Source: Lutjanus erythropterus (lineage: Eukaryota > Chordata > Actinopteri > Lutjaniformes > Lutjanidae). From it: a stretch of DNA of 64,000 nucleotides. The notes beneath the pieces were generated by a model. That model had not been told where the DNA came from. It searched no databases and saw nothing but the letters and a program-made list of their open reading frames with translations. Below are positions 38,001 through 50,400 of the stretch, one piece after another. The translations under genes and the position numbers were made by a program. Each line of letters starts with the position of its first letter. Position 1 is the first letter of the stretch. The DNA lies in NCBI GenBank assembly GCA_020091685.1, contig CM034597.1:8194532-8258531 (forward strand). Reading direction: 5' to 3'.

Positions 38001-39510
38001 CACTTGTTATGTTAGTTTTTCATTTAAGATAATTTCTTCAGCAATCATTATCCATTGTTTCATTGTCAGATTAGTTATTTCTCCTCACTTGTAATATTTC
38101 CTTTTCTTGTTATTTGTGGTATTTTAACCAAATATCTACCACTTTCTAGTACAGTTTCCTATTTCCTTAAAGGGACTGTTCACCCACAAATCAAAATACA
38201 TATTTTGCTCCTATCATAGTGCTATTTATTCATCTAGATGGTTTTGGTGGTTAGAAACTGTTTTCTTTCTACCAAACCACACCCACCATATCACTGCGCA
38301 GAGGGGAGTGTGCTACTCGTGGAAGAGAGGCTCGTGCTTGTGACAGTGTGGGATGTACTGTAAATATCTTTGATTGAGCTTTAACCTCTCATCTATGAGC
38401 AGATGCGTGCTTCCCTTTGCATTGTGATACAGTTGGCAGGTATAATTAGGTAGAAAGAAAAAAGTTCCTGTATGAAACTGCTCACTAAAAGATCTGTGGA
38501 TTAGCTTGAATAACAGGGTCATGATTTTCTGGAAAGAGACTATCCTGTTGAGTTTTTAAAATTTATTATTTTGGCGTTTTGAGAAAACTGTCTAGATGAA
38601 TAAATAGCACTACAGGTAAGAGGAAAAATATGTATTTTTATTCTGGAGTGAACTGTTCCTTTAAGAGAAATTACAGAGATAAAGTAACATATATATCTTC
38701 ATTTTTTTTTACTATTGGTCGTAAGATATTTTTTGTCATTTCCTCTATGTATGTGAATCAGTTGATGTTGTGATTTAAGATAACTAATGACTGTATGAAA
38801 TCTTAACAGTGGGCTCTCTTCCCCATTTCTTTTAAATTTTTATTTCAGTATTTATTGTTACTGCTCATTCATTGAAGATGTGATGGTGTATCCTTGAACT
38901 CAGTATGGATAATTGTCTTTTTTTCATTCTACTGAATTATATACTGTATGTGTTTACATGTTTTTTTTTTACAGATAGCTGGATCAGTATATGTTCGCCC
39001 TTCATCCCTAAGTATTTGTCCTCTCCTCGGTCTGTCTGTGTGGACGGTATTATATATCTGGTTGCTGACAACACTAAGAAGGTCTACTCTTATGATCCAG
39101 AGGCAAACATGTGGCAGAAGGTAGGATTAGATATCGGTTTTGACAGCAGTCATAATACAGTAGTACAATCCTTTGTATCAGTGCTAATTTAACAGGATTA
39201 TAGCAAGAATAATAAATTTTATTTTCCTGTTATTTTGCCTTTGTCTTTTCCTTCTTTTCAGGTCCAGCTTCTCCACATGCTCCATGAGAATGGTGGCTTG
39301 GTAACACTGGATGGAAAGTTGTTTGTCACCGGAGGTCATTGGAAAGGTATGGAGGGAGACTACGGGGTGGAGGTGGAAATTTACAACCGAGCATCCAACA
39401 CCTGGGAGGTGGAGTGCTACCTACCAAGACTTTGGTTCTACAGTGGAGTTTGCACCATCTTCCTTGATCCATCCCAGTGGCCTGAACTTTTCCCCATAGA
39501 TTCAACATAG
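35006..39510 (+). CDS. klhl30: Kelch-like protein 30 (KLHL30), 7 coding exons
   Basis: A BTB-BACK-kelch protein; the family typically serves as substrate adaptor of CUL3 ubiquitin ligases, though KLHL30 substrates are not established to my knowledge. Coding exons: 35006-35779, 35878-36079, 36932-37018, 37161-37316, 37625-37813, 38975-39120, 39262-39510; phases agree and give 600 aa (human 578). The start [10 protein letters not shown] is identical to the human N-terminus. BTB occupies about residues 25-130 ([20 protein letters not shown]), BACK about 135-235. Kelch blades follow, with [49 protein letters not shown] and a closing [16 protein letters not shown]. An acidic run (residues 292-307) interrupts the first blade, where human also has an acidic insert. 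It lies 1.7 kb after ESPNL, as in human 2q37.3. Confidence 0.96.
36488..36812. mobile_element. TTAA-bounded MITE (AAAGGTCCAGTGTGTA type)
   Basis: Left end TTAAAGGTCCAGTGTGTAAT, right end CACACACAGGTCCTTTAA; the two are inverted repeats, and TTAA bounds both edges of the 325-bp element. It is in KLHL30 intron 2, about 120 bases before exon 3. A partial relative is at 7950-8043. Confidence 0.75.
38167..38664. mobile_element. TTAA-bounded MITE
   Basis: 498 bp from TTAAAGGGACTGTTCACCC to GTGAACTGTTCCTTTAA, with inverted ends and TTAA edges; same family as 12887-13557, sharing an internal phrase about tablet CTAGATGGTTTTGGTG-like sequence. In KLHL30 intron 5; non-coding. Confidence 0.8.
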
Positions 39511-39748
39511 CGGCCTTGAACTCACCTCTTCACAGGGACAGTGTCCGATCATATATCTATCTTACAATGCAAATGGCATGTTTATCCCAGGGTGTCATTG
39601 TGCCCTAGAATAGTGTGTTACACGATCCTGAGGTATTCTTGGTTGTTTTTAGGGCCTCGCTTGGCTGCTTGGCAGGTGTTTATTTATACTTTGTATCGTG
39701 TTTGAGATCTGATTTCTTTTTTGTGTTATTGAATGGTGCTTGTGAATC

Positions 39749-39783
39749 ATTAAATCTTTGTAGAAATAGTTTGTGGGCTACTG

Positions 39784-39817
<34 letters not shown>

Positions 39818-39947
39818 ACAGAAGCCCTTAGAGCAGTTGTTCCCAAACTGGGGGGTGCAGAGTCACTGCAGGTGGGTGCAGATGACCAGGGAAGAAATGA
39901 AGAGAGAAACAAAGTTGAATGAATATGAATTATGTAGGAGAAATAAA
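39749..39947 (+). terminator. Candidate KLHL30 poly(A) signals
   Basis: ATTAAA at 39749-39754 is followed by a TAGTTTGTGGGC GT-rich run. AATAAA at 39942-39947 is followed by GTGTTTGCTG, but lies inside the hAT-type MITE at 39834-40098. The first would give a 240-base 3' UTR; the second would be a transposon-derived end. Confidence 0.35.
39788..39816. repeat. (GAT)n microsatellite
   Basis: About ten uninterrupted GAT units just downstream of KLHL30. Confidence 0.9.
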
Positions 39948-40098
39948 CAAGTGTTTGCTGATGCTATCATGCTGACCTTTATTTCATTAAAATTTAACTT
40001 TTGAATACTTTTTTAATTAATGTTAATGTGGGGGCGGGTGCCTGGACTTTTTCTGGCTTCTGCAGGGGGATGTGGCAGAAAAAGTTTGGGAACCACTG
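39834..40098. mobile_element. hAT-type MITE (CAGTGGTTCCCAAAC ends)
   Basis: Left CAGTTGTTCCCAAACTGGGG and right AAAGTTTGGGAACCACTG form the terminal inverted repeats typical of hAT elements. Flanking octamers CCTTAGAG and CCATACAG match at 6 of 8 bases. The 265-bp body is non-coding and sits 324 bases after the KLHL30 stop. Confidence 0.7.
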
Positions 40099-40496
40099 CC
40101 ATACAGGCAAGTGAAAACATTGTTTTCTGATCTATATTGCTTTCTCTCTCTCACTCTCTGTATTTGTGACTTCAGAACAGGTGACAAAAGGTTTCACCAG
40201 GATGATCAGTTTAAGTTCTGAAAAAAAAAAAAATCATGTTTTGTACCAGGCAAGTTTTAATTTCTCATTGCACAAGGTACACAAATTGTGTATTTTTGTT
40301 TAGAAATGTCTACATAAATATGTACTTTGTGTTTAGAATGCATGATGAAATTAAAACTGACCTGGAAGACGACATGAATGCTTTTAGAACTATTTAGAAT
40401 ATGGGGTAGTGGTACCTGACTATTCCCATCTGTTTCACAGGTGGAAAAAAGATATTAAACTTATACAAGCAAAACCTTTTTTCACCTCTTCCAAAA

Positions 40497-40784
40497 TGGA
40501 CAGTTCACCTCAAAATCAAATATACATATTATATATTATATATATAATGGAACTAAATGGCATGCAGTTTCTTGTATTCAAAGTAAACGTGTCATGGTTT
40601 CTTGCTGGTGAGTTTTGCAATTGTATTTCTTTGGCACTTTGAGCATTACAAGCCGAATGTAATTTAGTCCAATTATATTCGAAAGAAGACAGACATCTCT
40701 ATGCCTGATAGCTCCAAAACTCAGCAACTCAGCACTACATGCCGGAGGAAAAATATGTAATTTTGATTTCAAGGTGAACTGTCA
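40497..40784. mobile_element. Degraded GGACAGTTCACC MITE
   Basis: Left TGGACAGTTCACCTCAAAAT and right AAGGTGAACTGTCA are inverted repeats matching the ends of the TTAAAGGGACAGTTCA family, but the outermost bases and TTAA have decayed. Confidence 0.6.
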
Positions 40785-40867
40785 TAATCACAGGAGAGAA
40801 AACAATTTATGTCAGACTTAAAAAATTGATCACCATAATTATTTTTGTCTTGCTTCATATAATGGTG

Positions 40868-40903
<36 letters not shown>
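40868..40903. repeat. (ATT)n microsatellite
   Basis: Twelve or so consecutive ATT units in the KLHL30-CROCC2 intergenic region. Confidence 0.9.
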
Positions 40904-41473
40904 GGTGGTTATTTGAGGGCTTGGAACTGGAAATGCTTGAAATATTAATAAAATGTGTTCCTGGTCAACCAAATGTACATCCGTTATGGGAAAACACTGT
41001 TCACTCTGCCTGTCTTGATGATCATTAACCCATCGGAATCCAGCAGCTTGATTCATGGCGTCTGTCCTGCCATGGAAACACCCAAGCCAGCATTCTATTT
41101 CTATGGCAACGGCCCGGAAGCGGCGCGCGCGGTCACCGTAGTAACGCCGACTGGTGCTACTTGCCTGCCCTGCAGTTGCTCCTTAAGTGTCTTTGCTACA
41201 AAGTTCTGCCACTGACTTTTATCAACTCTTGCCTTTTTTATGCAGGTACCAATTTAGTGCGACAGTCCTTTATTTCTTATTACGTAGTTTTTATTATTAG
41301 TTTAGGTTTGTACTCTGTTTGACTCAACTTTTGACTTCTCTCTATCTGAAGTTGTGTTAGCTTGAATTATAGCAAGCTAACTAACGCCAGAGCAAGGTTT
41401 CTGTCTCGTGAAATGAAACGTTAATTAACGTTTCTTGCTAACATTTTGTCGTTAAAGCTGGGCCAGTTTTGCA
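40904..41473 (+). promoter_or_regulatory. CROCC2 promoter and 5' UTR region
   Basis: A short G+C-rich, CpG-containing island (about 41100-41175) stands out from A+T-rich surroundings just upstream of the CROCC2 first coding exon. It contains the X-box listed separately and a GGCAAC half-site at 41105-41110. No TATA box is obvious; transcription probably starts between 41150 and 41450. Confidence 0.55.
41132..41145. promoter_or_regulatory. Consensus RFX X-box
   Basis: GTCACC, spacer GT, AGTAAC: a full match to the X-box consensus GTNRCC-N(0-3)-RGYAAC bound by RFX factors at ciliary gene promoters. It is 328 bases upstream of the start codon of a ciliary-rootlet family gene and inside the local CpG-rich island, which makes a chance match less likely. 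Confidence 0.7.
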
Positions 41474-44400
41474 ATGACTTCTCAACGGGAGCAAGGTGCA
41501 CACTCACCTAGACTGGAGGCTGTGATTCAGGTTAGTAAAGTAACAGCAGTGGTAGGTTGCGTCTTTCATACTTTAACAGGCTCTTTTCACGTAGCATTTT
41601 GACATGTCACAGGTGTAAATAATGAAACTAAATATGGCGGAATTCAATTTGACACAAGCTGCTTAATTTTCAAGGTCATGGTGGGACAACACAACGGAGC
41701 AATTACACAGTATACTCTAGTTATTTGTAACACCTGTCATTTACCATGACATGTCAAAATGTCTGCTGTAAAAATGTCCTCTGAATGGTAGTGGTGGAAG
41801 AGGTACTTTTTTTGCTCAAGTAAGTATCGAAATATATTTAAACACACCGAAAGTAATTTTTCCCCACTCCTATTGGAAAAAAGTAGGGTAAACACGTGTT
41901 ACCAATGATACTAATTATGGTCCTGTTCCATTTAGTGTAACAGAAACCTCTCCAGTTAACCAACATGCCTAAAAGCAGCATCCTGACTCAGTTTGAACTG
42001 AATGTAGTGGAACCTTAATTAGTATCATTGGTGACACCTGTGTTTACTATTTTATGCCAAATTTCTGCTGTGAAAAAGGTCTATTTTAACTAGCTCATAT
42101 ACTGCTGGGTACAGTATATCTAATAATATGTTTGTTAATGATATTTTGTTAATAATTTGCAATCTGTAAACAGAACAAATGTAGTGGAATGAAAAAATGC
42201 CTTTGAAATGTTATGGAGTAGAAAGATAAAGCAGCAGAAAAAATCCAAGTACCTCAAAATTGTACATAAGTACATTATTTAATAAATAGTTACTTGTTGA
42301 AATGAAAATTTACAATAACAGTACTGAAACAGTGCAAAGTCAACAATTACCCTAATGGATAAGTTAAGATTTCAGTGCAATTTGTTCTCTGGTGGTGCAA
42401 AGTAACTAAGTATATTTACTCTTGTACTGTGCTTATGTACAGTTTATAGGTACTTGTACTTTATTTGATTTCTACATCTACTAAATGACATTTCAGAGAT
42501 ATTATATTTTTTACTCTACATTCACTCTACATTTACCTCCCAGATATAATTACGTAACACCATATATGAATTATTTAAATGATCTACCACTCATTCTGCT
42601 TAATGAATGCCATTGACCAAGTACATTTTGTTTGCTTCTTTTATTTGAGTAAAGGTTTTAATGTGATATTACTACTTTTACTTTAGTAAAAATTGAAATA
42701 CTTCCTCCACTGCTGTATTCCTCTGAGTCTTATCTATTCAGTTATGTGATGTGTTGGGGTTGCTGGTATGATTGTAGAAGTTGGAAGAATCCCTGCTTCA
42801 CTCTGATGGCAGTTCAGGAGAGGGGACTCTGACACTGAGAGGTGATGGACAGGAGCCCAGTGTCACACCTACACCTGTCTCCACCCGCATCCGCCAGATC
42901 ATAACCCGCAACCTGGCGGAGCAGTCAGCTGGTAGGGAAGAGAGCTTTAATTGAAATGCACAGACAAAAGCATTGAACACAGTCAACACAAACAATACAT
43001 CTGCCTTGCTGGATATCAGGTATCATTATACCTTGTGTGGTAAGATTGACACCTCTGTATCCATTATCTGTTTCTTAATCTCAGGTGAGAGCTCTGAGGT
43101 CAGCAAACTGGAGGAGAGCAGGGCCCTGAGGGAGCAGCTGTCTCCCAGCCAGGTGGACCGTGACCAGCCACTAGTCAAACAGGCCAGTCTCACAGACAGG
43201 GTAGGGGTGACACAGGTCAGCAATGCATTCTCAGGTCAAGGTCAAGCTGTGGAACATTATTTACATTTTTAGCATTCATTGTAGCCATGCTATAAAGATA
43301 GAATGTTTGTTCTGAAACAAAAGGGAAAAAATTGAAGATGAAATGATGATGAAAATTATATCACAGTCAAAATGGGATGCACAGGTGATATAATCTACAT
43401 TGAAGGTAATTATATCTGGTAGACATCATTTAGGCTACTTATTCTTGAGTTAAACAGCAATACACAGGAAGATGCAGCCTTCTTTCATGATAATGAGTCG
43501 CACCTTGTCAAATAGTACATCTAATTACATTTTTATACAGAATGTGTTTACCATTTTCCATCCAAGTGATTAGACTGCCTTTGCAGACATTGGAGTTGGT
43601 GTATGTAATACTGTCCATGGTAAATTTGTGCAGTTTTGTTTGGAGATGAGATCAAGAAGGGCAGCCACACTAGAGCATTGACAGCAAAACGCTACACACG
43701 TTTGAAATGGAATCTGGTTACAGTAAACATCAGTGTACCACCACTCTTTCCAGCAGGGAAAGCCTTTTGGGGCTGAACAAACAAACAGTGTGGGGAGGCT
43801 GGAGCAGCTTTGCATGTACTGTAGTGAAAACTAAGTCGGAAAAAGTATGGAATACACATGTACAGGCTCATGATTGAATTAATGAAACCTGGCACTGGCA
43901 CATATTTTATGTCATACATTTTTCTTAAACTAATTGCCAGAGAATTATGGTTTACATATTACAGTAAGTACTCTATGAGCATCCATTGTGAGTGTGCAGG
44001 TGTTGATACATGTGCATGTGTGTATGTGTTTGTAAGTGTAAATAAGAGAGGGGAGGGTAGTTCATGAAGGGTTTCCTTGTGGTCTGCTCAGGTAGACTCA
44101 GACCCCCTGTGCTTACAGGGACCGGCGTCTCCCTTCATAGCCCCCCGTAGTTACCCCTCCATGTAGTGGCTGCTGTTTTGGGGGAAAAATTGCGAAGGTC
44201 ACTGGCCTCCTCCCTGGAGACTGTCAAAGAAAAAGCTCATTTTTCATGGTGCACAAAGCAGCCATTTGTGATAACACTGCCCCCATTCTGCTGCTCAAAT
44301 CTAATGAACTCCCACTGCTTGCTTTACTCTTGGAACTTATTTTAAAACGGAGGCTATAAATATAACTTAATTAGTTTGGCAGATATATATAGCATATTTA

Positions 44401-47400
44401 TTTTGTTGATATTTTTAGATGTGTGAAAAGGCACTAAAGAAAAACATAAGCAAGTGTTGCTGATATTTGATGCACACACCACTGAATGGCAATTTGAGAG
44501 AGCGGAGGGGTTAGCACGAGATCTACCTTTTTCCACAAAGCTCACTAAGGTTATAATTATTAACGCAGCTGAATGTTGTATCCGGTAGTGTCTCACAAGT
44601 TCAAGTTCATGGGGTTTATTATAAAACTCCTGTTGTAACTTGCCTCCTATGAAAGCTCCTGCCTTGTCCTTACTATTTTTTACCTGCAGAACAGCATTCT
44701 GTGCTGTGATGTTAATGCAGTGTGCTAATCAATGCCCTACAGACAAGTATAACTGCCTTAGCTGTGGCATCCATGTGGAGCTAATGTTTAGCCTAACAGT
44801 CTTATTTGCATATGGCTTCCTCCCTTAACATTTGCTGCTAAAGGAATCATCTCAGAGACAGACAGTATATATTCACAATCAAGTCTCAAGATTAAAGGGA
44901 TATTTCTGATAATTTGTGGTGTATGAGGTTCTTATACCTAGTCAGTGTATTAACTGCAGTAGATGGCGGTCGACACACCCTCAGTTAGTAGAAGCAGAGA
45001 GGAGAACCAAGATGGAAGCTAAGCAATGTACTGCTGTGGACAGCTTCAACGGTGAAACGGTCAGTTTGGTGAATTCGGTGAATCTGAACTAACCTTCTAA
45101 TACGCTGAAGTCACTACTTTCTTATTGCTACTGATGATGTATCTATTGCTGATAGACATTGCCATCCAAACTGTCCCTTTAAGGTTGAGCAATAATTCAG
45201 TTTAATCATTCATTGGCTTTCTGTGGTATTGTACAATGCTAATATGAAATCTAGCTTTTGAAGTTGAAGATGTTGAATGCATAGCAGTGAAACGCAGTTT
45301 GTTGCAGTGAACATGAACAAGAAAAAAATTAGAACATAAAAAACAGATGAGAAAATTATTCTTATCAGCAGTATTCCCCATTCCTGTCCTATTTACAACC
45401 ATTATGCTTCTCTGCCTTGAAATAATAACTTGCTTTTGCTGTATATTTTGATGAAAGTCAGCATTTGTCGCATTTGCTCTTACTTCCCTGGATAGTGTCT
45501 GTTGCATATTGTAATTGAAATTTGTCTTAATGATTTGCTCATGATTATGCACTGTGCATTCCTTTTAAGATAAGCATACAAGGCCAACAGTGAAGTTTCC
45601 CTTGAGCAGTTTTCGGTTGCATGTGTTGCTGAAAAGCACAACATGGTGGGGACCAGGTATCACCCTGACCATACAGTAACAGCCATTCTACAGTCAGCAG
45701 CTCACAGGTGGAGTATGTCCTCCTGTCAGTTCCAAGGGTCAACCAAGCCAGTATCATAACTGCTTGCAGACCAACTTGCTTTGTACCTTTTGTCATCAGG
45801 TTGATACAATGTGACCAGGTATTTTTCATTACTGTTTCTCAGGCATGGCACATACTAAGCAAAAGACAAAGACACTTTAATGCAAGAAGCAGGAAGGTGT
45901 TAATCTGTCCTTGGGCTTTAATTTCTCCAGCGTCATTACCGTATTTTTGCTTTGTAATTTTCCAGCAGAATTGTTCATAATGGAATCTCTGCTTGTTGCT
46001 GACAGCAAGACTCCAGGAAGTCACTTCTTCACAAATACACTATAACATATTGATCAGTGAGTTTTAGATGTGTCACTCGTGGATTTTTTAAAGTTTTGAC
46101 ACAGCCAGATTAGCTGATGTTAACTCCATTTCTAGTCTTTGTGCTAAACTGAGGTAATCATCTGTTGGTGGTCACTTCCCATTTACCATACAAACAATTT
46201 GTCATCTTAACAACTCTTAACATCAGAGTGAATCAGTATATTTCCCAAAATGTCTACTATTCCAAAAAGCATTTTGTTTTTCATTTTGAAATAAGGGTTT
46301 GACATGCATTCTGGAAAGATACAAAATATAATGGCCAACTACCAAGTTTTTTCTGAAATCCATCTGATGCTCATAGTGTCAGAATGTCAGCTGAAGCAAA
46401 TCCACCACTGAATGAGAAACATATATAGTTATCCCAAATCCCCATTCTCCAGTCCCCAGTCCTCCATCCCCAGTCTCTTTGACCTGACAGAGGACCATTA
46501 ACGCAATACTGGTGAAGTCACACCTGGACTCTGAAAGGCTTCCTCTGTGTCTCTGTTAAGTCACTCAGCGTGATCTCTGGTGACCCCAGAAAATTGCACC
46601 TGAACCAGGATAAACCTTGACCTAGTTTGTGAGTTGGATGGCCTCGGGAGGTTGGAGAGCATGTTGGGGTGAATTCTGAACCCTCTGTGTTGCTTTTGGA
46701 GCCCTGCCAGTGTGCATTTCTCAGACATAGACATTCATACCCTGCTGCCTGAACACTTAGCGAGTGACTGCACAATACTGCAGTGTGGCAGTTGGTTGGA
46801 TAAAGATAAACTCTTGCTGAATGATTTCTGACACCAACTGCCATTTGCCAGTACCCTCTGAAATCTTGAATCCCCTGGGTCTCTGCATAAGAACCCTGTC
46901 AAACATAGTTGGAGCAGATAAAGTCTGTTTTAGGGATTGTGTTACTGTCCCCTTTTACCCTGCTACCCCCCTCTGTTTCGAGTTTGTTTTTCCTACTGGC
47001 ACAAACCTGTTCATTTAGGCTGCATTTTGAGTGGAACACTGCCAAAAAGTCTGACTCTCTCAACTATCATGAAATTGTAAAAATTAATTGCCTTCCCCAG
47101 AGAAAATATGCTTAAAAGCCCATCTCAGCACTGAATTTTTGATGAAAGTATTCCATTAAACCTTTTCAACATTTGACTTTAGGCTACTCATGTTACCCGA
47201 CTTTAAAGTCAAACATTAAGCACACTTTTCAGTTCTTTTTCACATGTCAAGAGTGTCTAATCATATGTGAAGTCGTGACCTGACTCAGTGGGTGTATGTG
47301 TGTGTGTAGGTTTTGCACAGCTTTGTCCTTGCTGGGGCATTGTGTTAAGTGCTGCAAGGCCGGCCACATGCTTGTGAGTACACAGCACGTATTATTAGTT

Positions 47401-50400
47401 TGGCTGTATTTACAGAGATCACTTGGATCCCTGTGTGCCATCACAGCAGCTGTCCCCATGACCAAAAAGTTCACTCCATGGTAACACACTCACAGCAGCT
47501 CCCCCTCCTCACTTCCATTCCCCTTGTTTGTTATCCCACATTGTGTAATTACCGTCAGTGGTGATACATAAACAGCTTTCACAATCAGCTGGGGCTCTTT
47601 CACAGAGTCAGCACTCAGGGGGTAATGTGAGGGGAAACGGGAACGGGTATGTTGTTGAAGTAGGATAGTAAGTTTTTTGGGCAGCTTGGGGGCGATGGAC
47701 ATCCGCTCCAGCTGTGTTTAGGAATCTGACAGATAGTGCACTCCATTAATTCCCTTTATTAAGCCTCTGGGCCCAGGCCAAGCCAGGGAAAACGATTGCA
47801 GCTGTAACCCTTCACATGCTGGCTGGACTGTGCACTGACGGCCAGATTTTGTCCTGAGTGAGCCAGAGATAGAAAGCAAGAGGACTGGGGACTAGTTCCT
47901 GGATATGCCTGGAAGTTTACCTCTATAGATAAACAGGTATGGATCCACAATGCCAGAGTTATACAATAAGAGTGGAGTGAAATGACTTCAGAGATTTCAT
48001 AAAACCCAGTTGAAACATTAGATAAACTAGTGGATTATCAGATCTCCAAATGTTGTGACATTAGGTCACTGAGAGAATATTGTAATCATAACTTGGTAAC
48101 TGAAATGGATTGGATTTTGATCTACCACATGAGCAAGGCAGCAAGTTTTGGCCCAAACACCAAAGCCTTCACAAGGGCCTTGAAAATGATTCTCTTGTTG
48201 CTTGTTGGCAGATGAATCAAAGCACGATTATCCCTTGATGTTGTTTGAAATATTTATCAAAAGAGACAATACAAGGAGTGGCACAAATCATAAATATCAA
48301 GAAATATAAAAAGCTAATTCAAAGCACATTTTAAGAGGCTGAAAAGTCTTTCACTTTGGAAACATAAGTGGGGCTCAAGAAACAGATACTTGGGAGTGAA
48401 AAAAAAAAGGAAAGGAACCATAGCAACCATATGGAGGCATAAAACATACCGTGACAAAAAGGCTGTTTTTGTATAAATTGCATCTTGAACGTTATTGCAA
48501 AATGGCAGTAGATGACCTCAAAGAGTCAGGCTACATTGGGATTAGGCTCAGCCCACTTTAGGGGGCCGCGGAGGCTGCTCGAGAGTGATTGTACTCTGAG
48601 GCAGATCGTAAATAGAAAGGGTGTTCAGTGAGCACACTTCTAGGCTCCCAGTAAGCCCTGTAAGCCCCTGAGTTAGGGCAGATGGAGGACTGGGATTACT
48701 CGCTTCTCTCTTTTGCCTTTTTACAGTCACCAATGGATGGGTGTGTTGTGAAGAACAATGAGTTCAAACTCTCTTGGAGATGAGGGCTATGAGATTAAAT
48801 GATGCAAGCAGAGCAAGGGAGTAAACGGTGGTGTTCGGGAGTTTAGTGAAGGTGGGGGTCTCCACAACAGACTGTTATGGCGCCCTCTTGGGAGCTTACT
48901 GCACGGAGCATGGCTAATCCAGAGCAGCCCCCGGCCTTCTGCTTTACAGCTGACTGGGGAGAAACAATAAAAAAAACGTCCCCTCCGTAGTGTGTGAAGC
49001 AGGGGCGAGGCGCTGGCAAAAAGCCCACACACTGCAGCTATGTATGAAAAAGTGTAAACAACCCTCCTCATCCGGGCAGGGCGGGAACCTGTAGGAGTTG
49101 CCAGGGACACCTGGTCACTGAGTGCACGGCGAAGGTAGCGAGGGTGTAGTCTACAGCAGTGACAGTTGTTGATGGAACTGAAGTACATATACATAAGGGG
49201 AAAATTACCATACTGTATACAGTAGAAACAAATCTGCAATATTTTTGTAATTTGCATGGCCTTCCAGCCTTAAGGAGGTTGATATGTCCATACAATACGT
49301 GTTTTCTGATGATGTCTTTCATTTTAGAAAGACGTAAGAGTTCAGTTCCTTACTGATGGTTTACTGTTTCACTGTGTATGATTTGGAGTAATTTTATTAA
49401 TTGTAAATTTGTTTGGGGATATATGCTATTTAAGGTGCCATCTGGAGTTTTCTTTCAAACAAAGTTATGTTTACATTCAATCTTACACACCAAAATGCAT
49501 TGTGTGTATCCTCGAGGCCTCACAAACATGTTGAATGTATTTCCCTTCTCATGAAGCGTTTACAAATCCAATATTTAAATGATTGGTTACATCCTTGTTT
49601 ACTAGCTAGCAGTCTCCTCTCTGCATGTTACTGCTGGCAGCTGTTGATCACCGGAGTTAAACTGACAGCAGGGCATGTATTCGATACACAAAACAGGGAC
49701 TCACTCATAAAAACACTACAGTGGTCACAGCGGGGGGGCTCTTCAGACTCTTTAATTGATAGGACAGCAGAAGTGAGGACAGAAAAGGGGAAGGGAGAGT
49801 GGGGGAATGACATGCTGCTAAAAGCTGCACGTTGGAGTCGAATTCAGAGGGCTCACTGCCTTGGTGCATGGGGTGCTCGCTTTGCCAACTGAGGTACCAG
49901 AGTGCCCCCTTTCTGCCATTTTTGATGAAAAGTTAACAATTAATCAGTTATCAAATCATTGCTCTAGTTTAATCTTTAAATAAGTAAACAAATCAGAATG
50001 ACACAGTGTGTCGTAATTGTGAAGCAACAAATGTTATTGCATATCAAAAATGGTATGACAATACCCCTCCTCCCCAGAAAGGGATTCATTAATTGTGCAT
50101 TAGGTTGGAAGCTCTACAAAAACATGTTTAATTGTTTTTTTTTTTTACTATTTTAGGCATTCCTTATTGTAGAGCTGTGGTGTTGTATAACCTTAAAGTA
50201 CAGTATTAGCTGAAGAGACCAGAGCCTTCATGTGAATCCTTATTACCTAATCATAAAACTATTTAACTATCTAACTATCATTAGTAAAGTTTATATTGTG
50301 CTCACTTGATGTATTTTTACAGAATTGCAATAGTCATTGGTGGTACCCATTGCTCATTTTTGCACTAGCACCCCGAATGGGTTCATCTCAGCCATGTTGT

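Noticed and set aside
43201..43215. Alternative donor for CROCC2 exon 3 at 43216, adding five codons
   Set aside because: In phase, but alignment to the rootletin SERLEQAL segment fits the donor at 43201 better (TDR joined to LDQML).
48787..49257. 156-codon minus-strand open frame in CROCC2 intron 3
   Set aside because: No domain, no splice partner and low-complexity composition; nothing supports a nested gene.
49467..49892. 141-codon plus-strand open frame in CROCC2 intron 3
   Set aside because: No homology, and the exon 3-exon 4 protein join is already continuous, so an extra coding exon is not needed.
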